From Brasenia schreberi (Eukaryota > Streptophyta > Magnoliopsida > Nymphaeales > Cabombaceae): a stretch of DNA of 64,000 nucleotides. Made by a program: the position numbers and the translations under genes. The stretch spans positions 10,266,001 through 10,330,000 of the forward strand of contig JAYKKT010000073.1 in the NCBI GenBank assembly GCA_036023115.1. Reading direction: 5' to 3'. Shown piece after piece: positions 26,401 to 36,084 of the stretch. The notes below the pieces were generated by a model. That model worked only from the letters and a program-made list of their open reading frames with translations, was not told the origin of the DNA and made no database searches. Every line of letters starts with the position of its first letter. Position 1 is the first letter of the stretch.

Positions 26401-28200
26401 AGATATGCATTAAGTTTAACCTTAACTATTTCCTTACAAGCAATATAATTCAATTCTTCAATCAAAAGAAATTCCTTCAAAAACTGCAATCAAAAGTGAA
26501 AGAAATACATGCTTATAAAGAGTATAATAAATTTTTCTATCCGTTACGTTTAGACTATTAACTGCTAACATGGCACACGATAGGGATCTGTGGAAACAAA
26601 GAATCCATGTAGTCGACCCCGTCTAGTATGGGAAAAGGCTTAGTTGTTTTTTTGTTGTTTTTTTTCGTTACGTTTAGACTAATTAGCATTGACCTCACGC
26701 CATTGTGTTTATACTATAGCTTAAATCGGAAACCAATAGTTGCCTTGAAAGGTTTACAGAATTTTCCAATAAAGCTAGAAGAATCATTTGTACCATGTTT
26801 GTCAAATATCGAGGAAACTACGGTTTTACCAAATTCCCAATTTAACTCACAAGGGGCATAGCCCAGTGTTAGGGCATAAGGCCCTCTGTCATTACGTCAG
26901 GGGCTTGAAAATTGGGAGGAGTTTCACTAACCCCAGCTTGCCATTACAGAGGTACCTAATTTATACTTTTATAGTACACAACAGCTAGTAAAATGCAAAC
27001 CTTCACGCTTCAAAATCCCATACATGTAAAGAAAAATCATGTTAAGCTTGGCCACAATGATGACTCTCTATCGCTTCAATCCTCTCAGTTTGACTGGTTA
27101 TCTCAGTCAGCTTTCAGATGGTCCATCCAACTGCCTGCTGACGCACGATCACCTTTGTCATGAAGAGTAATGGACCATAACAAAGAAGAGACTAGCGTTG
27201 ATGCATGAGTGCTCAAAAGATCAGCTAATATATAACTCAAGGACCTGCTTACCCTGTTCTCCGTAAGACTAAGAACTAATGATAACAATAAGAAAATTGG
27301 TGGCGTCTAGATAGCCACATTGCCAGCAAAAAGCTATATCTATTTCATAACCCTACTGAAAACGGAATATCAGTCATACTATTACACTGAGAAACACTTC
27401 ACTGAATTGAAATCCGCTTGAAAGAATCCAATGCCGATGGCAAACGTGAATGCATTTTCGAAATTTGTATCATAGGAACCTTATATATGCAATATGAACT
27501 TCAGGCGGACACCTTGCATTGACCATCCAATATACCAGATTCCACATAATAAATTGAGTAATGCGTATTGAATTTCAGGTAAAAATATCTAAAAGGCAAA
27601 AAAAGTAATAAATTCATAGAACAAAATAGTAATTGATCTGATTGAAGAACAAAAACGACAACATAAACGTATAAACTGAGAATTCTTTTCTCAAACATCA
27701 ACAAGAATTCATTAAACAAATAGATACATAGATGAACAATTTCGTAAATCAGAAAGCGAACAACAGCAAAATGGCCAAAAAGTGAAGAACAACTTCGTGA
27801 GATCTAAACGCATTTACCTTGTAGAATTCGAGATTAAGCCCCATCTTCTCGCATTCCCCCATAGTTGAGAGAGCGGCATCGACGCTATCCAATTTAATAA
27901 GCGCCACGATCTTACATCTCAACGCATCCTCGTCCCTCGGCGCGACCGCCAAAACTGCAACAATATCATCATAACAACAGGAAATTCAGATCGGAGAAGC
28001 AAAAACCACAAAATCCTGAAAGGAAGAAAGGGGGAAAGCACGAAAAGCTTACTCTGATCGGCGATTTTGACGGCTTGCCGGAACTCAGAGTTGCGGATAT
28101 GGCGATCGAGCGAGGAGAAGAGATCATCTAGGGCAACGGAAGGGGCGGAGGAAGGAGCTGGAGGGGAGGGCTTCGGCTTCTCCTTCGCCTTGGGCGCCAT
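11411..28200 (-). CDS. SRP72: SRP72, 72-kDa subunit of the signal recognition particle
   Basis: SRP72 pairs with SRP68 on SRP RNA and is needed to deliver ribosomes with nascent secretory proteins to the ER. Six exons with GT-AG junctions and consistent phase: 28053-28200, 27818-27954, 20707-21065, 13250-13346, 12868-13155, 11411-12418. They total 678 codons plus stop, the usual plant length. Seen: start MAPKAKEKPKPSPP; helical TPR-type repeats over most of the protein (AYCLYRLNRLQEALDCL, FEMAYNTACSLIERKNYADAE, NELAPIVVQLAYVQQ, QKEAIYTNRLLLLLHAHKMDQ); then the signature KYPKGFDPANPGPPPDPERW with flanking basic runs, the SRP RNA-binding region, and a Ser/Lys-rich tail. No stops or frameshifts in exons. 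Introns are 98, 6752, 7360, 94 and 449 bp; the two large ones are filled by transposable elements in both orientations. A TATA box precedes the ATG closely. Confidence 0.97.
13382..13631 (+). repeat. Left LTR of the intronic copia element
   Basis: Starts TGTTGAAG, ends ATATCA, and is followed after 3 bp by the tRNA-Met-type primer-binding site. The body aligns by eye with 18942-19192; both contain CAGAATTGGATCTAGATC and TTATTATAAAGTGTAAACCCA. Confidence 0.85.
15633..15735 (-). mobile_element. 5'-terminal fragment of an RTE LINE inserted in the copia element
   Basis: The minus strand begins exactly as the full-length RTE at 52273 (ACTCCGC.CATGTAAGGGATC) and follows its first ~100 bp (AGGGTTG..TTAGGCTT..GTAAAACTTT), then stops at copia integrase sequence. 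Having only the 5' end of a LINE is unusual, since truncation normally removes that end. Confidence 0.75.
15803..15868 (-). other. Exon-like coding scrap of unknown origin
   Basis: The minus strand reads SSLQDALEQILARLSGLDRKG, bounded by an AG-ending tract and a GGGTGAGC donor-like site. It lies between the VPS53 fragment and the LINE fragment, in the same orientation. I could not assign it; it does not match what I know of VPS53 next to the captured exon. Confidence 0.3.
16106..16294 (-). pseudogene. VPS53: Captured VPS53 exon fragment (GARP/EARP tethering subunit)
   Basis: VPS53 is a coiled-coil subunit of the GARP/EARP tethers for endosome-to-Golgi traffic. The minus strand codes NATHAVKELMHKIGEIKANS, then SEKMVQEICGDIKKLDFAKK and HITTTITALHHLTML, a close match to the N-terminal coiled coil of plant VPS53. 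An acceptor-like TTTCAG precedes it (16296/16295) and a donor-like G|GTTTGG follows (16105/16104), so this is one genomic exon with splice sites, not a processed copy. No other VPS53 exon is recognisable in the window. It sits inside the copia element within SRP72 intron 3, in the sense of SRP72, so inclusion in rare SRP72 transcripts is conceivable but not shown. Confidence 0.85.
17028..17294 (+). repeat. 134-bp tandem duplication in copia reverse transcriptase
   Basis: Copies at 17028-17161 and 17162-17294 both run from CAATGAAAACTGAAATTAC to GAGAGATACAAAG with few mismatches. A further 72-bp tandem copy follows (17276-17347 and 17348-17419, TCCATTGA.AGATACAAAG). Confidence 0.85.
18322..18901 (+). 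repeat. 290-bp tandem duplication in copia RNase H
   Basis: Copies 18322-18611 and 18612-18901 start AATATATTGCACATGG and end AGAGCTCTTAGC. By eye only about two substitutions separate them, so this duplication is much younger than the decayed element around it. Confidence 0.9.
18942..19195 (+). repeat. Right LTR of the intronic copia element
   Basis: Starts TGTTCAAAAACAGAATTGG and tracks the left LTR to GATATTTTGCTGCAATATT, with numerous substitutions and small indels. The exact end is uncertain because the terminal CA is not preserved. Confidence 0.8.
19250..20316 (+). mobile_element. 5'-truncated RTE LINE in SRP72 intron 3 with 13-bp TSD
   Basis: Direct repeats TGCCCTTTTATTA at 19237-19249 and 20317-20329 bound the insertion. 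The body carries the end of the reverse transcriptase (CMLFADDIVLVEESKEK at 19494-19543) and the RTE C-terminal region. The tail reads GCCGACCCCGTCTAGTATGG, then GAAAAGGCTTAG, then TTG-rich repeats, as typical of RTE 3' ends. Confidence 0.92.
19440..20273 (+). CDS. RTE LINE reverse transcriptase C-terminal part
   Basis: An open frame of 277 codons encodes the end of RT (FADD catalytic motif at 19500-19511) and the conserved RTE C-terminal region (YGSECWAINHQHVQKM, REHRLRWFGHIERR, GRGRPQKCWKETIKNDL). It lacks the endonuclease and N-terminal RT because the insertion is 5'-truncated, so it cannot act alone. The upstream extension (19290-19439) is the same frame broken by one stop (near 19410). 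Confidence 0.85.
   Translation: MVMDELTKHIQDEVPWCMLFADDIVLVEESKEKVNRKLELWRETLESKGLRLSRTKTEYMECKFDHLATSEDIEIKIDTHCIPQKESFKYLGSIFQSDGRIDGDVTNRINAGWLKWRGASGILCDKKKIPLKLKGKYYRAAIRPAMFYGSECWAINHQHVQKMSVTEMKMLRWMSGHTRKDRIHNEVIRNKLGVAPIEDKMREHRLRWFGHIERRSKEEPVRRLEKLNLESIKRGRGRPQKCWKETIKNDLAYWELTANMAHDRDLWKQRIHVADPV
21755..25700 (+). mobile_element. Second hAT transposon, in SRP72 intron 2, antisense
   Basis: The plus strand carries a decayed hAT transposase (22680-25000). Flanking TAGCGG-type motifs at the left (21758-21800, TATAGCGGCC, GTGTTAGCG) and CCGCTA motifs at the right (25590-25690) may be subterminal repeats. A duplicated CT-rich leader with splice-donor-like GTAAGCTCTCT lies at 21960-22070. 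TSD and exact TIRs were not resolved, so the ends are approximate. Confidence 0.6.
22680..25000 (+). pseudogene. hAT transposase pseudogene (BED finger, DUF659, dimerisation region)
   Basis: In order: a BED-finger-like segment FYMLCGHVSTNTITRYKDHL (22720-22772); MSDGWTD..RTLINFLVHCP (about 23200-23265) and RDNATNYVVAGRMF (23389-23427); CVAHYIDLMLEDIGETNKLK (23464-23523); TRFDTRFLTLDNLWQSKE (about 23635-23690); WDRQMHKSLHADALDVNPRL (about 24048-24105); and a dimerisation tail with TKKRNRLLHQKLNDLVF (about 24603-24652). Frame changes and stops occur throughout. It is a different, better preserved copy than the one at 1490-2990. Confidence 0.8.
26558..26665 (+). mobile_element. 108-bp RTE LINE 3' end with 16-bp TSD
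   Basis: Perfect direct repeats CGTTACGTTTAGACTA at 26542-26557 and 26666-26681 flank the last ~108 bp of the RTE (TTAACTGCTAACATGGCAC, TCGACCCCGTCTAGTATGGG, T-rich tail). It lies in SRP72 intron 2. Confidence 0.92.
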
Positions 28201-28257
28201 CGTTTCCTCTTCCCAGTGACCTAAACGGAAGAGACCCCGTTGGCGAATTCGGTCTGC

Positions 28258-28265
28258 TATTTATA
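28258..28265 (-). promoter_or_regulatory. TATA box of SRP72
   Basis: The minus strand reads TATAAATA 58 bp upstream of the SRP72 ATG (28200). This implies a short 5' leader of roughly 25-35 nt. It is the only good TATA match in the immediate upstream region. Confidence 0.6.
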
Positions 28266-29078
28266 CATGCTAAACTGAGGCAGTAGGAGTAAACGGCCCG
28301 TTCGTTGCCTTTCCCTGGTGGGCGGCAGATCGTGATGAAAACGCAGACGACTTAGACCCGAGAAGTTGGTCTCGGGTGGGACGTATGAATCTGCAGCTCA
28401 CGGATTTAACCGTGGGCTATAGTTTTTCCTTTTAAAACTACAATTTTTTTAGGTGAGGAAGACGCCCAGCTCAAGTCAATGTAAACCCGTCACTGGTCTT
28501 AGTGGCACTTTGGTGTTTCATGTTGTGACGTAAGCTCCAACACAAGCATTTCTCCACACTAAGTTTGGTTCATTCTTAGTTCACCATTAAGATTGATCTT
28601 CTATTCTGATTTTTTTGTTTTCCTTCTATTGTCAGCAAAAGTGACCGTCGTCTTACCTTTTGGAATCCTTGGAGGGTTTGCAGTGCAATTTTTTTCTTGG
28701 CTTTCGAGGGTTGTCAGGTATTCCTCTTGAATTTCTCGAATGCTTTTTTTATGGCCCTCGAAAGTCTGTCATGTACTCTTTATTTTCAGCATCAACAACA
28801 TGACAGGAATCTCTCTCTCTCATTTGAAAGACTGAGTGTCTCACTCTCTCTCTCTCATCTCATTTATAGCTTTAATTTCCTTTTCAGTGAGACTTTGGAT
28901 TCTGAAATTGGGAGGACAAGATAAGAACTGAACACTCTTCCATTATATAGCTTCCATGATTTCTTTGTTGTTGATTACTGTTGGAGTCGAAAGATGCAAA
29001 CTTATTAACCCTTTTTTCTTGTACAGTTTATCTTTTACCTTCTGCATTGAAACCTCATTCTTTAGGGTTTATTGGTTT

Positions 29079-29519
29079 TGTGGCGTTTTTGGTCATCTTT
29101 TTACCAGATTCCGGCTTTTGTCGACCTCTTGGTTTTCTGCAGTCGACCTCCGATTTTTTGCTTGTGTAGCTTTTGAGGTATGCTTGCAGCGAAAGAACAA
29201 AGGTATGTAGTTTTTGGTTTGAGGTTTCTACGCAGTGGGATTTGTTTGGGAAGGTTTATTTGATCACTGAATGTTTTGATCATCTGTTTTTATATGCACT
29301 GTAGCACGTGCTCCTCCTTTCCCGATTTGTCTCGCTGGGCTTTTCTCTTTAGGAGCCTTTATATCCGGATCGTTACTGTGTATTTTAGTAACGGTGCAGC
29401 GATTTCATCCAGTACAGTTGTTATAGCCATCCTCCCCATAACCGTGACCACAGATAACGGCTAGATGACCAGTCAAGCCGTTTTTGTGCTAGGTTGTCGA
29501 GAATGGCCACTGCCTTACA
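29079..29519 (-). repeat. 3' LTR of the copia element upstream of SRP72
   Basis: 441-bp partner of the LTR at 33871-34320, bounded by TGTGGCGTTTTTGG and CTGCCTTACA. Many substitutions relative to its partner indicate an old insertion. Confidence 0.88.
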
Positions 29520-30198
29520 TCTCTCACTTTGTCATTCAAGCCAAATGTACTAACACACTGGTTTTCCTCCCACTTTTGCGGGGTTTTCCTAGTAATGTTA
29601 TTTCATGATTGCTACTGCAATCACTACCTGTTGTATGGTTATTTACCTACACAACAATCAAACATATCTCAAACCCATGTTCACAACATGTTTTGAGAAA
29701 AGTTCCTCTGTTATGCTTTTAATCAAGGGGTCTGCCAACATATCATTTGTTGGCATGTATGAGATGAATATTTCCTTTCTCATAACCATATCATGAACAT
29801 AGTGGTATTTAACCATTATATGCTTCCCTTTTAAGCAATCAGCTCCACTCTTAGATAAGAGTAATTGCTGTATTGTTGTTACAGTAAATGACAACAGACT
29901 CGTCGGCTATTTCCAGCTTCAAATCACATATGAAGCGGCTTATCCAAACGACACTCGTTGCAACCATACAACAAGCCACATACTGCAATGCTACACAACC
30001 CTATTTCTTACATGCCCAAGAAATAACATCACCTCCAAATAAGAATATTTGTCCTTATATAGATTTGTTTTCATCTTTGCTCCCAACAAAGTCAGCATCT
30101 GAGTATCCTACCAATTTCAATTCATCTGCTTGAAAACACGGTTTCAAGTCTCTTGTTCCTTTTAGATATCTTAAAATCTTTTTTATAGCTATCCAATG

Positions 30199-30603
30199 CT
30201 ACCATTCAGGATTATTTTCATATCTATTCACAAGACCAACAACAAAGTTGATATCAGGTTTTGTACACAACATAACATACATCAAGCTACCCACAACTTG
30301 TGCATAAGGAATGTTAGGCTTATCGTCTCCTTTATCAAAACAATCAACCTTACTTAGTTTAACCCCTTTTGCAATGAGTGTAACAACAGACTTGCATTCA
30401 CCCATTTTGAACTTCTTGAAGATATAATCAATATCTCTCTCTTGACTAAGGCATAAGAGTTTAGATTCTCTATCTCGAGAGATCATTATACCCAAGATAT
30501 AGGATATTTCACCCATATTCTTCATTTCAAACCTTGAGTTTAACCATGACTTGGTTTTGACAATCATCTCATTGTTATTCTCAGTCAACAATATGTCATC
30601 CAT
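30199..30603 (-). pseudogene. Copia reverse transcriptase fragment
   Basis: The open segment starts at the catalytic MDDILL motif and continues with MKNMGEISYILGIMISRDRE, LCLSQERDIDYIFKKF and VGSLMYVMLCTKPDINFVVG, the palm-thumb region of copia RT. It is cut off from upstream RT (30805-30993, DLNLHQLDVNITFLN) by stops and a frame change. Confidence 0.85.
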
Positions 30604-33600
30604 ATATAATGATAAGATAACAAAGTGGCTCCCATTGTTTCAGACATATACACAATGATCAAGTTTATTAGTCACAAACCTAAGTTCTATAATGGCATTT
30701 TGAAAAGTCAAATACCATTTGTGAGGTGACTGTTTCAGGTCATATAGAGATTTTATCAACCTATATACTTTATCTTCTTGGCCTTCAACTATACATCGTT
30801 CGGGCTACTGTATGTATATGATTTCATCTAAATCTTCATTTAGAAAAGTTATATTTACATCTAACTGATGTAAGTTCAAATCATAATATGTAGATATTTC
30901 TAAGATTATCCTTATGGATACAAATTTTGTAACTGGGAAATATGTCTCAACATAATCTATCCTCTCCTTTTGTGAAAAACCTTTTGCAACCAACCTCGCT
31001 TTAAACTTGTCGATTAAACCATTGACCTTGTATTTCTTTTTCAGAACCCATTTACAACCTATAGCTTTTCTTTTTTTGGTAAATCAGTCAATTCTCAAAC
31101 ATGGTTTTTCTCAATGAATTCAATTTCTTCATCCATGGCTTTCCCCCAGTTTGTTGCTTTCGATAAGTTCATAGCTTGCTGATAAGTCAAGTTATCAGTC
31201 AACTCATCTAAATCTACCGAATTATACAATTCTTCTACAAGATAAGTGTGATAATCCTTTAAGTAGGACGGTGTGTCCCTAGGCCTTTTATGTCCACTCA
31301 AAGTTTTGGTTGTTTCAGGAAGATCTTCTATGAGTTCATATAATGATTGATCTAGGTCTACTAGATTATCAGTATATTTATCATTATTTTCCAGGATGTT
31401 ATTCTTAGTATCTTCTAAGAATTTAACATCTCTGCTTTCTATCAGTCCGTGGTCCTTATGATAAAACTAATATCCCTTTGAACCTTTAGGATATCTAATG
31501 AATATACATTTGAAGGACCTAGTGTATAGCTTATCTTTAGATTAATTAAGGATCTTCACATGTGTAATAAATCCCCACCTCCTGAGATGACCTAGGTTGG
31601 GTTTTCTTCCAAATCACATCTCATATGGTGTAGTGAATACAATCTTACATTGTACTCTATTGAGTATGTATACCACTATACTTATTGCTTCTCCCCAAAA
31701 TATCCTTGGTAGAGAGGCATCAACCAACATTGACCTTGTTATATTCAATAAGGTCCTTTTATATCTTTCAGCTATACCATTTTATTAAGGTATCCTAGGC
31801 ATTATATTTTGCTTTGCAACACCAAAGTCTTTAAAGAATTCAAGAAATTCTGTAGAGGTATATTCACCACCTTTATTTGATCTTAAAACTTTCATTGTCC
31901 CTTCCTTAGTCTTCGATATATGTCTGGTAATTCTATAGTCGATCCACCAACTAGTCATTGGGCGATCCATATAGAGACATTCTCATATTACACAGATTAT
32001 GTATTGCTTCTCTGATTGTTCATGTTGTGGGTTGTTTCCTCCACCTTTCCTATTGCGACAATCTATTTTATAGTGTCCTATATTTCAACAACTGAAACAC
32101 TTGACCCAAAAAGCGATTTTCTGCATTTTAAAAAATTGATCGCTCTTTTTGTTATTCTTGCCAAACCTTTTGTTTGATTTATTTCTCTTTTGGTTGGGAT
32201 TGAGCTAGACCCTATCTCATATTTTACCACTAGCAATTTTTCTTTCTTGTTTTTACTCATATGTTGTTGCTCTGTTGTTAGTTTTAGAAGCAATTCAAAA
32301 AGATTAATTTCTAGCCCTAATCTGAGGGTAGTAGTGACCATGTTCCATGACGGGAGAAGAATGTTTAGGATAGTTGATATCTACATCGGTTCCGATATGA
32401 TTGACTTTGCCATATCTAGGTCTCTAGCCATTACCAACATTTGGTTTACATATTCTACTACGTTGTCTCCTTCTTTCATTTTGAAGGAATTATATTTCTG
32501 TTGTAGCAACTGTACATGCATTTTGACAGTTATTTCATATTTGGCTTGCGATCTCATATTCTTTGAAGACCCTTATCAAATCATCCTCCATGTATGTCAA
32601 CATGACAATTCTTACTATTGTGTTGTCCTTTAATAATATTTTATACATTTCTATCTGTTGCTCAGTTGCATTTGGTGGTGACAGACACACAGTTTCCTTT
32701 AATACATACTAAACACCTTCAAGTATTAGAGCAAGCGAGATTCTTCTCTTTCATGTTTGAAAGTTCAGACCGTTTAACTTTTCAGTTTTTTTCAATTTCG
32801 ACACACATATTATAGAGTTCATTTTTGTATGTTTGGCAATTATGACAATTAGACGGTCTAAAAAAGAAACATTAAATAAGAAATAAAACACACATAGCAT
32901 GAATCTAATTAGAATGATATATAATATCACAAAAATGAGCTAAAAATAACTTATTTCTAATATGTAAACAACTTGGGATAAATTTGTAATTTTCCTAAAA
33001 AAAATTGCCTTTAATAATTTCCCAAAAACACCAGGGGTAAAACTATAATTTTAACTATCTGTCCACTTTTGTAATTTTTAGAAACGCCCAAGGACATACC
33101 CATAAAATTACTTTCAATATTTCTATAAAATTCATAACTGATTGGGAGTACTTCTGTAATTTTGCTCCTTAGTCTAAATCTGTAATTTTCTCAAAAGGAT
33201 AGGAACAAATCTGTCTTTTGACACAATGACAATATTGTAATAACCTGAACTAGGAAGGGCAGTAATGTAAATTAATAGCCTGGTATTTTATAATTTTCAT
33301 AAACTATCGGAGGGTAAAACAAACTTTTTGCTTAATAAGGGCAAAATAATCTTTTTACCGAAAAATATCTAGATATTTTCATAATTTTGTCCGGTGACAA
33401 TCTTGTAAAATTTAAAAATTGTTAGGGACAGAACAAACTTTTTAGTTCGATGCTCAAGACAGTTTCCTAAAACTAGGGGTGTTTTTTGAAACTGCCTAGA
33501 TGTTTTCTGGGCGTTTTAAAAGCCTAGAGGAGAGAGAGAGGGGCAGCCGGCGTTCCGCAACCTAGCGTACGACTCCTTTCCTGTGGGTGTTCTTTGCCTT

Positions 33601-33870
33601 TGGACACCTGCGGCCTTTGCTGCAGCTCTGCTACGGGTTTCTTTTACCTTTGGCCACCCACGACTTTCTTCGCAACTCTACTACAGTTTTTTTTTGTTTT
33701 GGTCGATCTTTTCACTGTCTTGACTCAGGCAAGGTTTGTCCTCTACCGTGTCATGACTCAAACAGAGTTCTAAAAATAAATAAGAAACTCTCCTTTTCAT
33801 ATCATTTTTTTTTGGTGTAATACTAACGCGTACCTCTTTACAGGGTTAAGAGCGAGGCTCTGATACCAGA

Positions 33871-34320
33871 TGTGGCATTTTCGGTCGTCTTCTTACCGGA
33901 TTCTGGCTTCTGTCGACCTCTAGGTTTTCTACCATCGACCTCTGGTTTGTTGCTTGTGTAGCTTACGTATATAGCGAAAGAACAAATGTATGTAGTTTTT
34001 GGTTTGAGGTTTGCATGCAACGGGATTTTCCTGAGAAGGTTTTTTTATCACTTGATGTTTTGATTATCTATTTCTGTATGCGCTGCTCTGTATTTATAGA
34101 GCAGCGTGTGCTCCTCCTTTCCCGGTTTGTCCCGCTGGGCTTTCCTCTTCAAAAGCCTCTATATCCGGACTCTTACCATGTATTTTGGTAACAGTCCGAC
34201 TATTTCATCCAGTATATCCGTTATGGCAATCCTTTCCATAACCATGACCATAGATAACAACTGGATGGCCAGTCAAAGCAATTTCAGTGCTGGGTTGCCG
34301 ATAATGGCCACTGCCTTACA
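33871..34320 (-). repeat. 5' LTR of the copia element upstream of SRP72
   Basis: TG...CA-bounded 450-bp repeat adjacent to the tRNA-Met-type primer site. It shares long tracts with 29079-29519 (GTGTAGCTT, GCGAAAGAACAAA, GTGCTCCTCCTTTCCCG, GGCCACTGCCTTACA). Confidence 0.88.
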
Positions 34321-35782
34321 AGTTTCATTATGATGATTCAACTAGTTTCTTTGTGGATCTTTCTCTCTTTCTTTTTCTTCCTTCTTTCGATTGTATTAAC
34401 GTAATTGGTTTGAGAAATGTAGGGATTATCTAATACCCAAGGACAATGAAAAGCATCTTCAGGATAGAGTAGTTCAGCATCGTAGTTGTGTGGGTACTTC
34501 CTTGATGGTTTGGATATTGAAAATTATGGATTGATTTTGGGTTTTTCCTATTGTTTTTTCTTTGATCATTACCTTGTTCTTGCAACTCACACTTTTATCC
34601 AGACATGACGTGAAGTTTTTTATTGATGGACGATCCAAATGTATTCTTTTTGTTCATATCCGACAATTGTTTACAGTGGTGGACTTATGAATTCTTTTTG
34701 AGGTGAGGAGCTTCACGTCCACAAAACAATTGTATTTTTTATCAAAACCAGCCGTTTCTCCATATTAAGTCCTAGTTTGGTTACATGTACTATTGAGCTC
34801 CATCTTGTATCATATCAGTCTTTAACTCTAAATAAGAGATTATGATGTATTGTTTTCCTTAACACTTTGAGATCTCTCTCTCTCTCTGACCCGAACCCCC
34901 TGGTTTTGCTGCATGAGGCATGACGTCGGGAGCACCCACCAAGGCTGCTTCATGGCATTCAAACAGGAGGGTGGCAGCCCTCTGTCATGAAGGTATGTGG
35001 TCCTGATTGGACTCGGTTCAGGTCAATCCAACCCCGATATTACACTTTGATTTCTATTTTTGTTTTGATTTGTTTATTGAGTTTTTCTTGCAATGCTTGG
35101 CTGGTTAAAAATGCAGACAAAGATTAGGATCATATTGGTTAGGCAAAGTCTGCACAAGTCTGCACAAGTGGCACTTACATTTCAAACCTTATCACACACT
35201 AAAACAAACCTTATTAGAATGGATTATATGGATTCTTAGTCACCATTGTACTTTGTTTCATGCCGTAGTAACTTTGAAAGAGCAAGATCATGTTATATTG
35301 TTATATTCTTTCTTTCTAATACTTTTAATTTTTTTTTGTTGCTTTTGAAATATTGTATTTCTCACCGGAGCTTCATGCCATCTCTCTCTTGAAACCCAAA
35401 ATAGTTGTTGAAGACAATGTTAGACTTAACTTCTCGCTGCTTTTAGCCTTGGACTTGCAAACCAGCAAATTCATCACATTCATGGATGTTGAGGCAATAA
35501 GGAAGTCAAGATGGCCTTTTGCTTGCTACTGGACGATCACAAAAGTGGAATTTCAGCTAGCTGGCTGGCTTAGACATGTCCTTTTGCGGGTTTCAAATTT
35601 TCGTTTTACTATAAAGTACAATGCATCCTCTGCAGTCGAACTCCTCACCAGCTTGCAAATAATGTGTTTGTGATAAGGGATTTTGGAAAAGATATTTAAA
35701 GCCTTATTCTTTAAATACAAGAACAATACGTCCTTTGGGAGTCAAACTTCTCACAAACTACAACGGTGGGGAGCATCTTGCC
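34321..35782. other. Intergenic, no gene seen
   Basis: A 106-codon open frame at 35353-35673 has no recognisable motif. A CT repeat is at 34872-34887 and the repeat word GATTCTTAGTCACCATTG is at 35231-35248. Nothing else could be supported. Confidence 0.45.
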
Positions 35783-36084
35783 CTTACAACAACAACAACT
35801 AAGCCTTTTCCTATACTAGACGGGGTCGGCTACATGAATTCTTTGTTTTCACATAGCCCTATCATGTGCCATGTTACCTGTAAACTCACATTAAACTAGA
35901 TCATTCTTTATTGTTTCTTTCCAACACTTTTGTGGTCATTCTCTACCTCTTTTAATACATTCAAAATCTAGTTTTTCATACTTTCTAACAGGTTCTTCTT
36001 TTGATCTTCTTTCTATATGTTTAAACCATCTTAAACGATATTCTCTCATTTTATCCTCTATTGGTGTCACTACTAATTTGTTTC
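35783..36084 (-). mobile_element. RTE LINE 3' fragment, left part, split by the gypsy insertion
   Basis: On the minus strand this is the RTE C-terminal coding end and tail (GTAGCCGACCCCGTCTAGTA, then GGAAAAGGCTTAGTTGTTG). Its continuation (CCGTATACATAATAATGAGG on the minus strand) lies at 48511-48552, on the other side of the gypsy element. Confidence 0.9.

Larger units (their letters stand above)
29079..34320 (-). mobile_element. Ty1/copia retrotransposon upstream of SRP72, with both LTRs and internal deletion
   Basis: LTRs are 33871-34320 (5') and 29079-29519 (3'). The primer site TGGTATCAGAGCCTCGC follows the 5' LTR on the minus strand (33868-33852). Flanks GGTTT and AGTTT match at 4 of 5 bases. 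Minus-strand order: gag (about 32870-32100) with a zinc knuckle near 32095; protease-like WWIDYRITRHIS fused directly to integrase GTMKVLRSNKGGEYTSTEF (31785-31955); integrase tail (31560-31790); reverse transcriptase with MDDILL (30603-30586) and DLNLHQLDVNITFLN (near 30850); RNase H end (29658-29894). Missing sequence between protease and integrase and several stops make it defective. Its 3' LTR ends about 0.9 kb from the SRP72 start. Confidence 0.9.

Noticed and set aside
35353..35673. 106-codon ORF
   Set aside because: No domain or motif recognised, and flanks show no splice or promoter signals; could be a scrap of a decayed element but not supportable.
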